35,991 bases of DNA from SAR116 cluster bacterium AG-321-K23 (GCA_003284565.1 QBXO01000019.1:1-35991), one strand, 5' to 3'; numbered from the stretch's first letter, positions 24,804-33,020 are shown. Program-made: numbers and translations. Notes: generated by a model from the letters alone, not told the origin.

Positions 24804-24975
24804 TTTAAACTTATTTTATTACTAGTAATCTTATGTATATTTTTAGATAAATATGTTGAATTTACAAATATAAAAATTCCTGAACTACATTTTATGAAAA
24901 AATTAAAAAATTATAATTATAAAACATAATGAGCATGTTATGGTATTTAGAGAAGAATAAATATTTGATAGAAAT

Positions 24976-25440
24976 ATGTTCAATCTTAATCTTAAACAAT
25001 TATTAATATCTCTTGTGTTTTCAACTTTTACAATTGGAATACTATCTTTACTTACGTATAAGCTAAATCTTGGTATTTTTTTATTAGCTTCATTTGGGGC
25101 AACAATGGTTTTACTTTATGGTTACCCCGAAAGCCCATTCTCAAAGCCTAAAAACATATTTTTTGGACATTTGATAACCTCATTAATTGGTATTTTATTT
25201 TTAAAGTTTATTTCCTTTCCTATTTATATAATAATACCCTTGGCTGTTGGTTTGGGAATTTCTATCATGATATTCTTAAACGTTACCCATCCTCCAGCTG
25301 GTGGAAATCCAATTATTATGATTTCAGGTGGTGCTAGTTTTGAGTATTTACTTTCTCCTGTGATAAGTGGGTCAATAATTTTGATTTTTCTTGGAATTCT
25401 TCTTAACAGATATGTAATCAAAAATAATTATCCAAACTAG
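24976..25440 (+). CDS. HPP-family membrane protein
   Basis: 154-aa protein with four to five hydrophobic segments and both HPP hallmarks: SFGATMVLLYGYPESPFSKP (about 39-58) and the naming motif THPPAGGNPIIMIS (about 103-116). HPP proteins are short integral membrane proteins; plant relatives have been linked to nitrite transport into chloroplasts, but most bacterial members have no proven role. It begins 172 nt from the divergent cobT start and ends 75 nt before formate dehydrogenase, on the same strand. Confidence 0.88.
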   Translation: MFNLNLKQLLISLVFSTFTIGILSLLTYKLNLGIFLLASFGATMVLLYGYPESPFSKPKNIFFGHLITSLIGILFLKFISFPIYIIIPLAVGLGISIMIFLNVTHPPAGGNPIIMISGGASFEYLLSPVISGSIILIFLGILLNRYVIKNNYPN

Positions 25441-25515
25441 ACTTTAATAATTTACTTGATTAGCGAGATGTAAACTGATTAGATCGTACTTTAAATAGCA
25501 ACTTGCGAGCAAAAT

Positions 25516-26718
25516 ATGAAAGTTTTATGCATACTATATGACGATCCAAAAGATGGAATGCCGAAAAGTTATCCTTTAAAGGATCTACCAAAATTAGAGA
25601 AATATCCAGATGGAATGTCATTGCCATCTCCTAAAGGAAGGGATTTTATACCTGGTCAATTATTAGGTTGTATATCGGGCGAACTAGGATTAAGAAAATT
25701 TTTAGAAGATAACGGTCATGAATTTATTGTTACAAATAGTAAAGATGGAGAAGGATGTGAGGCAGACGAACACATCATTGATGCTGATATAGTAATTTCT
25801 CAACCTTTTTTCCCATACTACCTAACAAAAGAAAGAATTGAAAAAGCAAAAAATTTAAAAATGGCTATAACAGCTGGCATTGGATCTGATCATGTGGACT
25901 TGCAAGCTGCAATAGAGAATAATGTTGATGTTGTTGAGGTTACTTTCTGTAATTCACGTTCTGTTGCAGAACATATTGTAATGATGATTTTATCAATGGT
26001 TCGAGATTATCATAATCAGCATAATATTGTTAATCAAGGAGGGTGGAATATTGCAGATGCTGTTAAAAGAAGTTACGACGTAGAAGGAATGAATATAGGT
26101 ACAGTTGCTGCAGGAAGAATTGGATTAGATACACTTAGAAAATTAAAAGCATTTGACGTTCATCTGCATTATTTTGATAGGCATAGACTGCCTTCTGATG
26201 TAGAAAAAGAGTTAAATTTAAAATTTCATGAAACAGTTGAAAGTCTTGTAAGAGTTTGTGACGTAGTAACTATCAATTGTCCTTTACATCCAGAAACAGA
26301 AAATCTTTTCGATAAAGAATTAATATCAAAAATGAAAAAAGGGGCTTACATAATCAATACTGCTCGAGGAAAAATTTGCAATCGAGAAGCCATTGTAGAG
26401 GCATTGGAAAGTGGACATTTAAGTGGCTATGCTGGTGACGTTTGGTTTCCTCAACCTGCACCAAATGATCATGTCTGGAGGACAATGCCTAACCACGGCA
26501 TGACCCCTCACACATCAGGCACTTCTTTATCTGCACAAGCTAGATATGCAGATGGTGTAAGAGAAATATTAGAATGTTTTTTTGACAAAACCCCAATTAG
26601 AGATCAATACTTAATAGTAAAGGATGGAAAGTTAGCTGGTATGGGGGCACATTCATACACTAAAGGTTCATCAACTAGTGGTTTTGAAGAGGCAAAAAAT
26701 TATAAAAAATTAAATTAA
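25516..26718 (+). CDS. fdh: NAD-dependent formate dehydrogenase
   Basis: 400-aa, cofactor-metal-free D-2-hydroxyacid-dehydrogenase-type enzyme oxidising formate to CO2 with NAD+ in the cytosol. It is collinear with the Pseudomonas sp. 101 enzyme: NAD motif GTVAAGRIG at 195-203, Asp221 (NAD over NADP), Asn146, Arg284 (NTARGK), Gln313 (WFPQPAP) and His332 (TPHTSG) fall at the same residue numbers known from that enzyme. The C-terminal lid ending GAHSYTKGSS is also kept. The stop overlaps the convergent aldolase stop by 4 nt. It would provide NADH from C1 units. Confidence 0.97.
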   Translation: MKVLCILYDDPKDGMPKSYPLKDLPKLEKYPDGMSLPSPKGRDFIPGQLLGCISGELGLRKFLEDNGHEFIVTNSKDGEGCEADEHIIDADIVISQPFFPYYLTKERIEKAKNLKMAITAGIGSDHVDLQAAIENNVDVVEVTFCNSRSVAEHIVMMILSMVRDYHNQHNIVNQGGWNIADAVKRSYDVEGMNIGTVAAGRIGLDTLRKLKAFDVHLHYFDRHRLPSDVEKELNLKFHETVESLVRVCDVVTINCPLHPETENLFDKELISKMKKGAYIINTARGKICNREAIVEALESGHLSGYAGDVWFPQPAPNDHVWRTMPNHGMTPHTSGTSLSAQARYADGVREILECFFDKTPIRDQYLIVKDGKLAGMGAHSYTKGSSTSGFEEAKNYKKLN

Positions 26719-27353
26719 TATAAGGTTTTTGCATTATCATAAGCTTGCACTATTTTCTGTGCTTGTAACTTTACTTCTTCAACCAACATTCCAGGTTTGT
26801 AAAGATTAGACCCTAAGCCAAAACCATTGATATTTACTTTCAACCAGCTTTGAAATGAGTTTTCAGTTATACCACCTACAGCAATGGAAATTGTATTTTC
26901 TGGTAAAACTGCATGAAGAGCTTGAAAATTCTTCTCTTTTAATAAAGAAGCTGGGAAAAATTTAAGTGCATCAGCTCCACTATCCAAAGCATCAAAACAC
27001 TCAGTTGCAGTAAAAACACCAGGTATAGAATGCATATTTAATTCTTTTGTTTTTTTAATAACAAGGGTGTTCAAATTTGGAGAAACTATTATTTTTCCAC
27101 CTACTTCTTGGACCCTGTATACATCATACTCTCTTAAAACTGTTCCTGCTCCAAAAATTCCGTTTTCACCATGGAATTTTACCATTCTTTCTATTGTTTC
27201 AAAAGGTTGAGGTGAATTTAGAGGTACCTCTATTATACTAATACCAGCCTCAATTAGAACATCTGAAACACTTTCAGCTTCAAGAGGAGTAATACCTCTC
27301 AAAATAGCTATTAATGGTCTTCTTGAATTAAATATTTTGTAATTATCAGTCAT
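26715..27353 (-). CDS. dgoA: 2-dehydro-3-deoxy-6-phosphogalactonate aldolase
   Basis: 212-aa class I aldolase of the KDPG/KDPGal family. Schiff-base Lys131 lies in ALKFFPASLL (129-138), and catalytic-site Glu42 in IIEVPLNSP (40-48); the LIAILRGITP start (14-23) is typical. It splits 2-dehydro-3-deoxy-6-phosphogalactonate into pyruvate and glyceraldehyde 3-phosphate. The KDPGal rather than KDPG specificity is supported by its overlap (4 nt, ATGA) with the kinase gene upstream. Galactonate dehydratase (dgoD) is not in the window. Confidence 0.92.
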   Translation of the reverse strand: MTDNYKIFNSRRPLIAILRGITPLEAESVSDVLIEAGISIIEVPLNSPQPFETIERMVKFHGENGIFGAGTVLREYDVYRVQEVGGKIIVSPNLNTLVIKKTKELNMHSIPGVFTATECFDALDSGADALKFFPASLLKEKNFQALHAVLPENTISIAVGGITENSFQSWLKVNINGFGLGSNLYKPGMLVEEVKLQAQKIVQAYDNAKTLY

Positions 27354-28258
27354 GTAACTTTATAAAGCTTATTTTTAAAATTTTTCAATCCCTTTAATAA
27401 CATATCCTTTGATAAAAATTTTTTTATAGAATTTACTTTTTTATGTAAAATATATTCATACAAATCTATTAAATCTGTATTTCCAATCAAAACTATGTCT
27501 TTTTTTTGCCAAAACTCTAAACTACCTAATAATTCTAAACCTAGTAAATATCCTGATAATTTTGATTTATAAATTTCAGATCCTCTTGAATTAATAAGAT
27601 CATCTGCTCTCAATTGAAATAATGCATTTCCAAAAATTTCAGGTTTTTCAAAAATTTCATCAACAGCCTTTATTAATTCATTTTTTTTTATCTTATTTGA
27701 CGTAACACTATGTATTAACACCGAGTTTTTAGAAATAATCTCAAATAACTCACCTGTCATATAGGTTTTAAAATTTATAATATTGCCATTTTCTATTTTA
27801 ACCCATTTGCTATGGGTTCCTGGTAAACATATTGAACCATTAAACTTTGGATTATCATATATAAATCCAGCTATCTGCGTTTCTTCACCACGCATTACAT
27901 CTGGTTTATTACTCTGTGAAATTCCCGAGAAAATTTTAAGAGAGAATCTATTGTCTTTAATAGTTGGAGATATAAACTCAATTCTATTCAAATTACATGG
28001 TGTTTTTTGGTAAGAAGCTTCTATCCAACCTTGCTTTGAACCAACCATCCCACTTGCTAGAACTTCTATTTTATAATCATTTTCTAACCAAGGTTCTATT
28101 AATTTTACTAAAGTTTTTTCAAAACTAACTTTTTCTAAAAATTTCATTCCATCTTTTGTTTGAATTGAATCTGAAATCTGATCTTTTTCTATTAGATACG
28201 AACGAAAAAAACTTGTACCCCAATCTACTGCTATCCATTTATCAAAAGATTTTTTCAT
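27350..28258 (-). CDS. dgoK: 2-dehydro-3-deoxygalactonokinase
   Basis: 302-aa sugar kinase of the DgoK family. The N-terminal strand AVDWGTSFFRSYLI (7-20) and PGTHSKWV (about 145-152) are diagnostic. It phosphorylates 2-dehydro-3-deoxygalactonate at C6 using ATP, supplying the aldolase encoded directly downstream with a 4-nt overlap. The gene starts 13 nt after the cyclic-nucleotide-binding gene stop, so the pair may be transcribed together with that regulatory cluster. Confidence 0.92.
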   Translation of the reverse strand: MKKSFDKWIAVDWGTSFFRSYLIEKDQISDSIQTKDGMKFLEKVSFEKTLVKLIEPWLENDYKIEVLASGMVGSKQGWIEASYQKTPCNLNRIEFISPTIKDNRFSLKIFSGISQSNKPDVMRGEETQIAGFIYDNPKFNGSICLPGTHSKWVKIENGNIINFKTYMTGELFEIISKNSVLIHSVTSNKIKKNELIKAVDEIFEKPEIFGNALFQLRADDLINSRGSEIYKSKLSGYLLGLELLGSLEFWQKKDIVLIGNTDLIDLYEYILHKKVNSIKKFLSKDMLLKGLKNFKNKLYKVT

Positions 28259-28270
28259 TAAGATAAGAAT

Positions 28271-29047
28271 TTATAATATCAAGTTCCTAAGATTATTCAT
28301 AGCCCTTAATCTTTCTAAAATACATACAAGACTAAATTTAATTAAAGGCTCTTCATTTTCAAAATATTCTCTAATAAAATCACTACTAACCATTTGTAAT
28401 GTTGTTTTACCAATTGATTTTGCTGTTGCCGATCTAACACTGTCTGTAAATAAAGCCATTTCACCAAAAGAGTCACCTGGAACGTAGGTGGCAATAACTT
28501 TGTCGAGTTTTGAAATCAGTTGTACTTTCCCTGATTCAACATAAAAGAAAAATTTAGGTTTTTGATTTCGCATGAATATAGTTTCATCGTCGTCATATTC
28601 TTTCATGGGAAATCTCTCATCTTGTCTAGATAAAAATCCATCATCAATTAAGTGATAAGTCTTACTCTTTTTTGTATCAAATATTCTATCTAAAGAATAT
28701 TTCATCATACCTCTTGTGAGTGAAGATGAGGTAGCCAAAGCTTTCCTTATGGAACTACTTTTAAATGCATATATACTAGTATCTTCTTTCAAGATATATT
28801 CTAATTCGTATGGCCTTGATACAAGTGCTTCAGCAAATCCTATGGGATTCCCAGGCTCTAGACTAAAAGTTTTACCATTTTTGTCTCTAGCTAAAACAGA
28901 ACCTTCTTTGATAATAAAACACTCCTCGTGATCTGTATTACCTTTAAGGTGTTCTTTTGTTAATTCATGAACCTTAAAATGTTTTTCTAAAATAGGTATA
29001 TACTTTTTTAAAATTATATTTTCTTTTTTTTCCTTATTTTCTTCCAT
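28271..29047 (-). CDS. Tandem cyclic-nucleotide-binding-domain protein without a DNA-binding domain
   Basis: 258-aa protein with two cNMP-binding folds. The second (about 150-230) has an intact phosphate-binding cassette, PGDSFGEMALFTDSVRSATA (190-209), with Glu196 and Arg205 as the ribose and phosphate contacts. The first (about 41-100) has PGNPIGFAEALVSRPYELEY (65-84), where the arginine position is not conserved, so it may be a degenerate or ligand-free fold. No Crp-type helix-turn-helix follows and there is no membrane segment or catalytic domain; it resembles a regulatory subunit in need of a partner. A strong GAGGAG site precedes the ATG. It lies 67 nt downstream of a small alpha/beta protein gene. 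Confidence 0.85.
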   Translation of the reverse strand: MEENKEKKENIILKKYIPILEKHFKVHELTKEHLKGNTDHEECFIIKEGSVLARDKNGKTFSLEPGNPIGFAEALVSRPYELEYILKEDTSIYAFKSSSIRKALATSSSLTRGMMKYSLDRIFDTKKSKTYHLIDDGFLSRQDERFPMKEYDDDETIFMRNQKPKFFFYVESGKVQLISKLDKVIATYVPGDSFGEMALFTDSVRSATAKSIGKTTLQMVSSDFIREYFENEEPLIKFSLVCILERLRAMNNLRNLIL

Positions 29048-29114
29048 AAACTCCTCAATAAAATTTTTATAAGTTAATTTTAAAATTTAAGGCAAATGTG
29101 TTTGATTACAAACT

Positions 29115-29447
29115 CTATGCCGCAGGTGTGGCAATTTTAATTTCAGATGAAGTTGCTTCTGCTTCATAATTGTAAACAAAAACCCCGGCGTATTGATTTT
29201 CTTTGAAAACAAATGTTTGTTTTAATTCTTTTATAAACTCGTCTGACTCGGCTTCATATTTTTTAAGTCTGTCAATTGTGTCAAATTTAATAAAAATTGA
29301 AAGATCACCATCTTTGCCAATCATGACGTTTAAAGATTGAAATTTATACTTACTGATTTTTTTTCCTAAATTATCTGAACAGAAAGAAGCCGCAACTTTG
29401 GCTTCTGCGACTGTTCCAAATTTATACTGATAAACCTTTGCAAACAT
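29115..29447 (-). CDS. Small alpha/beta protein of unknown function (possible dimeric-barrel fold)
   Basis: 110-aa cytosolic protein, not recognised as a named family. An alternation of beta strands (FAKVYQYKF 2-10, LNVMIGKDGDLSIFIKF 39-55, YAGVFVYNYEAE 86-97) and amphipathic helices (AEAKVAASFCSDNLGKK 14-30, TIDRLKKYEAESDEFIKELK 57-76) suggests a ferredoxin-like or dimeric alpha/beta barrel; a small Ala/Thr tail follows. Its ATG shares one base with the stop of the upstream GAF gene (TAATG at 29445-29449), so both are made from one message. A binding or adaptor role with the GAF protein is inferred only from this coupling. Confidence 0.75.
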   Translation of the reverse strand: MFAKVYQYKFGTVAEAKVAASFCSDNLGKKISKYKFQSLNVMIGKDGDLSIFIKFDTIDRLKKYEAESDEFIKELKQTFVFKENQYAGVFVYNYEAEATSSEIKIATPAA

Positions 29448-30268
29448 TATAGTTCACCTAATTTATCAAGTGCATTATCTATTAAAGTATTAGCATCATT
29501 GCCTTCAATTCTTATTTGATTGTGAACTTTAGTAAATATATTCATTTTTTCTTGCAATTCATTACCTGCAGATGAAAGAGTAACAACTTCATTCTTAATT
29601 TCGCAAAAACCATTTTTGATTAGATTTATTGCATTTTCTTTAGGTAAGTTAAGACCACTACAGATATCTATAAAGCTTTTATAATCTGTAATTTGGAATT
29701 CTGAATTACTATCAAGAAAAACATCTATTGATTTTGAAATTTTTTGAGATGTCAATTCTTTCTGTTCGGTTTGAGTATCTATTTGAAGGGCTAGTCTAGA
29801 AACTAATTTTTCAACTAATTCAATTTTTTCAGATGATATTTCTTTAACTTCAGTAAAGTTTAGCAAGCAGAATGTACCTAATGCATATCCATCTTTATTC
29901 CTTACCGGAAAACCACAATAACTGTGGCACATTCCAGAGGTTACAGCTGGGTGATATTTAAAAATATCATGTTTTTTTAAGTCAAATACAACTAAAGGAT
30001 TTTTTTCAAGTAAAACATATGAGCATATACTATCTGATTTGTCATTTTTTTGATGAAGTTCTTTTTCGAAGCCAATGGCCGAGATACTACACTGATTTTT
30101 AGAATCATAAAGACTAAAACTTCCAGCCTCATAACCACAAATGTCTTTTGCTATTTCCAAATAAATATCGAACAAATAGACTTGGTCAGTTCCTATTATT
30201 CCAGTTTTCTCAGTAGCTTGAGCTCTTCTGTTTTCATTTATTGGTGTCGGAGCAGGTACCCATTCCAT
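29447..30268 (-). CDS. Cysteine-rich GAF-domain sensory protein
   Basis: 273-aa protein with a GAF domain at about residues 28-165: DLKKHDIFKYHPAVT (96-110) and GFPVRNKDGYALGTFCLLN (119-137) are the usual GAF elements. Six cysteines fall inside it (44, 60, 82, 114, 118, 134) and two more downstream (203, 222). After a Lys/Glu-rich helix (140-180), the C-terminal part, with NLPKENAINLIKNG and VTLSSAGNELQEKM, looks like a possible winged-helix; this is a guess. No kinase or cyclase domain follows. Ligand unknown; redox, metal or NO sensing is possible given the cysteines. It begins the three-gene cluster with the small protein and tandem-CNBD genes. Confidence 0.82.
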   Translation of the reverse strand: MEWVPAPTPINENRRAQATEKTGIIGTDQVYLFDIYLEIAKDICGYEAGSFSLYDSKNQCSISAIGFEKELHQKNDKSDSICSYVLLEKNPLVVFDLKKHDIFKYHPAVTSGMCHSYCGFPVRNKDGYALGTFCLLNFTEVKEISSEKIELVEKLVSRLALQIDTQTEQKELTSQKISKSIDVFLDSNSEFQITDYKSFIDICSGLNLPKENAINLIKNGFCEIKNEVVTLSSAGNELQEKMNIFTKVHNQIRIEGNDANTLIDNALDKLGEL

Positions 30269-30352
30269 AATTAATATACCTAAAAAATTAAAATAATTAA
30301 TGATGCTAAATTAAATTTAAAAAATTTTAAATAAAAAACTTATCTTCCAAAA

Positions 30353-30376
30353 AAAGCAGTCTTAAAAGACTGCTTT
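30353..30376 (-). terminator. Rho-independent terminator after the aldehyde dehydrogenase gene
   Basis: Perfect 11-bp inverted repeat AAAGCAGTCTT / AAGACTGCTTT with a two-base centre (realistically a 4-nt loop). On the minus strand it is followed by a run of seven T residues. It lies 22 nt beyond the aldehyde dehydrogenase stop, so it should end that transcript and isolate it from the GAF cluster. Confidence 0.88.
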
Positions 30377-30398
30377 AATTATTTTCTTACCCAAATAA

Positions 30399-31844
30399 TT
30401 ATAAGCCAGTTTGTGATACTAACTTTGTAGTCATATAGGCATCTAACCCTTCAGGGCCTCCTTCTGATCCATATCCAGAATCTTTGACACCACCAAAAGG
30501 TGTATCTACCAGCCCTAAACCATGATGGTTGATTGAAACCTGGCCACTTTCAATTTTTTGACCAAGATCTTGAGCAGTTTTTGCAGAGTTTGTGTATGCG
30601 TATGCTGCCAATCCATAATTTAAACGATTAGATTCTTCTACAACCTCGTCTAGAGAACTAAACGAATTTATAGGTGCCAAAGGTCCAAACGGTTCTTCAT
30701 TCATAATTCTAGCTTCTTTACTAACATTTGTCATGACTGTTGGTTCAAAAAAGTAACCCTTATTTCCTTTTCTCTTTCCACCAGTTAGTATTTTTGCACC
30801 GTTCTCAACTGCATCTGCAACAAAACCCTCTATTGCAGAAAGCCTTCTATCGTGAGCTAAAGGACCCATCTTCACTCCGTCCTCAAGGCCATTACCAACA
30901 TTTATAGACTCGGCTTGTTTTACAAAACCATCCACAAATTCATCATAGACTGAATCATGCACTAAAAATCTAGTAGGTGAGATACATACCTGTCCAGCAT
31001 TCCTAAATTTATTTGCACTCAAAATTTTTACAGCGGCTTTTACGTCAGCATCTTCACATACAATAGCAGGAGAATGGCCACCAAGTTCCATAGTAACTCT
31101 TTTCATATATGTTCCTGCTTGAGATGCCAGCAACTTTCCAACTGCTGTTGAGCCAGTAAAAGTAACTTTTCTTACTATTGGATGTGCAATTAAATATTCT
31201 GAAATTTCAGCAGGGATACCATAAACTAAATTAATTGAACCCTTTGGCATTCCCGCTTCATCAAATGCTCTAATTAATTCAGCAACACTTGCAGGAGTTT
31301 CTTCAGGACCTTTTACAATAGCAGTACAACCAGCAGCAAATGCTGCAGCAACCTTTTTAACAACTTGATTTAAAGGGAAATTCCAAGGTGTAAAAGCCGC
31401 AACTACTCCAACTGGCTCTTTAAAAACAAATTGGTACACACCTTCGGGAGCTCTTGATGGGATTATTCTTCCATAGGCTCTTCTTCCTTCTTCTGCATAC
31501 CAATCAATTGAATCTGCCGCTCCCATTGTTTCCATCTTAGCTTCAACGAAAGGTTTGCCTTGTTCCATTGTCATTAGCGTGGCAATCTTGACTGCATTAC
31601 TGCGGACAATATCTGCCGCCTTTCGTAAAATCTTTGATCTTTCGTATGCAGAGACGTTCTTCCAACTATCAAAGGCTTTTTCAGCAGCATTGAGAGCAAT
31701 ATCTAGATCTTCTTTTCTAGCATGAGATACTTTACCTATAACCTCTTCCGTTGCTGGATTTATAATTTCAAGATTTTCTTTTGCTGCTGCTTCTGTCCAT
31801 TCTCCATTAAGAAAAAGATGGGTATCTGGATAATTAGTTGTCAT
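30399..31844 (-). CDS. NAD(P)-dependent aldehyde dehydrogenase, succinate-semialdehyde type
   Basis: 481-aa aldehyde dehydrogenase with all catalytic residues: Asn155 (PWNFP), Lys178, Glu253 (MELGGHSP), Cys287 (NAGQVCIS) and the cofactor loop FTGSTAVGK (229-237). Length and motif details best fit the succinate-/glutarate-semialdehyde (GabD) branch, which makes succinate from succinate semialdehyde. The specificity is not proven: it could act on other aldehydes such as glycolaldehyde or 2,5-dioxovalerate. It forms its own transcript, with 68 nt before the aminotransferase gene upstream and a strong terminator downstream. Confidence 0.9.
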   Translation of the reverse strand: MTTNYPDTHLFLNGEWTEAAAKENLEIINPATEEVIGKVSHARKEDLDIALNAAEKAFDSWKNVSAYERSKILRKAADIVRSNAVKIATLMTMEQGKPFVEAKMETMGAADSIDWYAEEGRRAYGRIIPSRAPEGVYQFVFKEPVGVVAAFTPWNFPLNQVVKKVAAAFAAGCTAIVKGPEETPASVAELIRAFDEAGMPKGSINLVYGIPAEISEYLIAHPIVRKVTFTGSTAVGKLLASQAGTYMKRVTMELGGHSPAIVCEDADVKAAVKILSANKFRNAGQVCISPTRFLVHDSVYDEFVDGFVKQAESINVGNGLEDGVKMGPLAHDRRLSAIEGFVADAVENGAKILTGGKRKGNKGYFFEPTVMTNVSKEARIMNEEPFGPLAPINSFSSLDEVVEESNRLNYGLAAYAYTNSAKTAQDLGQKIESGQVSINHHGLGLVDTPFGGVKDSGYGSEGGPEGLDAYMTTKLVSQTGL

Positions 31845-31886
31845 GTAAAAACTCCCTAGTTTGTTTTAATTAATTCTTATTTATGT

Positions 31887-31900
31887 TTAAGACTTAAGAC
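31887..31900. repeat. Tandem 7-bp repeat TTAAGAC x2 in the aldehyde dehydrogenase leader
   Basis: Two adjacent copies of TTAAGAC lie 43-56 nt upstream of the aldehyde dehydrogenase ATG. Short head-to-tail repeats of this size can be regulator half-sites, but chance occurrence is also credible. Confidence 0.3.
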
Positions 31901-31912
31901 GTATTGTTTAAA

Positions 31913-33010
31913 TTAGCTTTCTTTAATAGCTAGTGGAAAATATTTTTCAAATAAATCAATATCTTTTTCTAATCCTACTGTCACTCTTATACACCTATTT
32001 TGAGGGGATGAATATGGCATTCTTACAAAAACACCTTTATTAATTAAATTATCAAGTACTCTTTTTGCAAATTTACCATCATTAATACAATCTATTGCTA
32101 CAAAATTTGTGAAAGAAGGAATAAAGTTACAATTATTTCTAGTTGCAATTTCTATAATTCTGTTTCTAGTTAAAGCGACTTTGTTTACTACTTTACTTAT
32201 AAATTCATTATCTTCTAATGCGGCTAATGCGCCTACTTGAGATACTCTTGACATGCCAAAATGATTTCTAATTTTTTCAAAATTTAATATTAATTCCTTT
32301 TCACCTATTGCATACCCAACCCTTAATCCAGCCATTCCATATGCTTTAGAAAAAGTTCTCATCCTAATTACATTTTTTGTATTTAGTGAAATTTTAGGAA
32401 TTAGTTGAGAATCTACAAAGTCTATATAAGCTTCGTCAAGACACAACAAAGTTGTTTTTGGGAGATTTTTTATTAATGACTCAATATTTGATGGTTTATT
32501 AATAGTGCCCATTGGATTATTAGGATTTGAAACATATAGAATCTTGGCTGATGTTTCTTTTACTTTCTTCAGTAAATTTTCTAAGTCTTCTGTATCATTT
32601 AAGAATGGTACTTTATGGAGTTGTCCACCAAATCCCTCAACATGATAATTAAATGTTGGATATGCACCATCTGTTGTAACTACATTATCACCTTTTTCTA
32701 TAACCAATCTGACCAAATAACCAAGTAAACCGTCAATTCCCTCACCTATAACAATATTTTCAAATTTTACATTATGCTTTATTGCTAGAGCATTTTTTAA
32801 ATCGTAGTTTTCTGGGTCACCATACATCCAAGTTTTACTTAATTCTTTTTGCATAGCTATAATTGCTTTTTCTGAGGGCCCAAAAACACTTTCATTAGCT
32901 CCAATACGAGCTTTAAACAGTTGTTTAATAGCTCTTTCTTGGGATTCTGGTCCAACAAAAGGGACAGAGGCTGGCAATTTGTTAACAATATTAGTAAATT
33001 GAATGCTCAA
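31913..33010 (-). CDS. PLP-dependent aminotransferase, histidinol-phosphate aminotransferase-like
   Basis: 365-aa fold-type I aminotransferase. PLP-Lys222 lies in RTFSKAYGMAGLRVGYAIG (218-236), with Asn164 (SNPNNPMGT), Asp192 and Tyr195 (LDEAYIDF) and Arg230 as further cofactor or substrate contacts. Family placement is HisC-like, so it may make histidinol phosphate or transaminate an aromatic or other 2-oxo acid; without other his genes nearby this is open. The start is the TTG at 33010: a stop lies immediately upstream in frame and GGAG at 33017-33020 is ideally spaced. Confidence 0.88.
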   Translation of the reverse strand: MSIQFTNIVNKLPASVPFVGPESQERAIKQLFKARIGANESVFGPSEKAIIAMQKELSKTWMYGDPENYDLKNALAIKHNVKFENIVIGEGIDGLLGYLVRLVIEKGDNVVTTDGAYPTFNYHVEGFGGQLHKVPFLNDTEDLENLLKKVKETSAKILYVSNPNNPMGTINKPSNIESLIKNLPKTTLLCLDEAYIDFVDSQLIPKISLNTKNVIRMRTFSKAYGMAGLRVGYAIGEKELILNFEKIRNHFGMSRVSQVGALAALEDNEFISKVVNKVALTRNRIIEIATRNNCNFIPSFTNFVAIDCINDGKFAKRVLDNLINKGVFVRMPYSSPQNRCIRVTVGLEKDIDLFEKYFPLAIKES

Positions 33011-33016
33011 TCATTT

Positions 33017-33020
33017 CTCC
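33017..33020 (-). promoter_or_regulatory. Ribosome binding site fixing a TTG start
   Basis: GGAG sits six bases before TTG at 33010. An out-of-frame ATG lies between them (33014-33012), and an in-frame stop excludes any longer start, so TTG is the start of the aminotransferase gene. Confidence 0.7.

Noticed and set aside
24804-24975. Possible B12 riboswitch upstream of cobT
   Set aside because: No B12-box-like conserved core or suitable stem could be found in this 172-nt AT-rich gap.
25456-25484. TTGATT-17-TTAGAT as a formate dehydrogenase promoter
   Set aside because: The -10 matches consensus at only three positions; such pairs are expected by chance in this composition.
29100-29113. GTTTG-ATTA-CAAAC hairpin between the small alpha/beta gene and the CNBD gene
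   Set aside because: Stem of only five pairs and no T-run on the minus strand; not supported as a terminator.
30308-30333. ATTTAAAA/TTTTAAAT palindrome before the GAF gene
   Set aside because: Entirely A/T and low complexity; no evidence beyond base composition.
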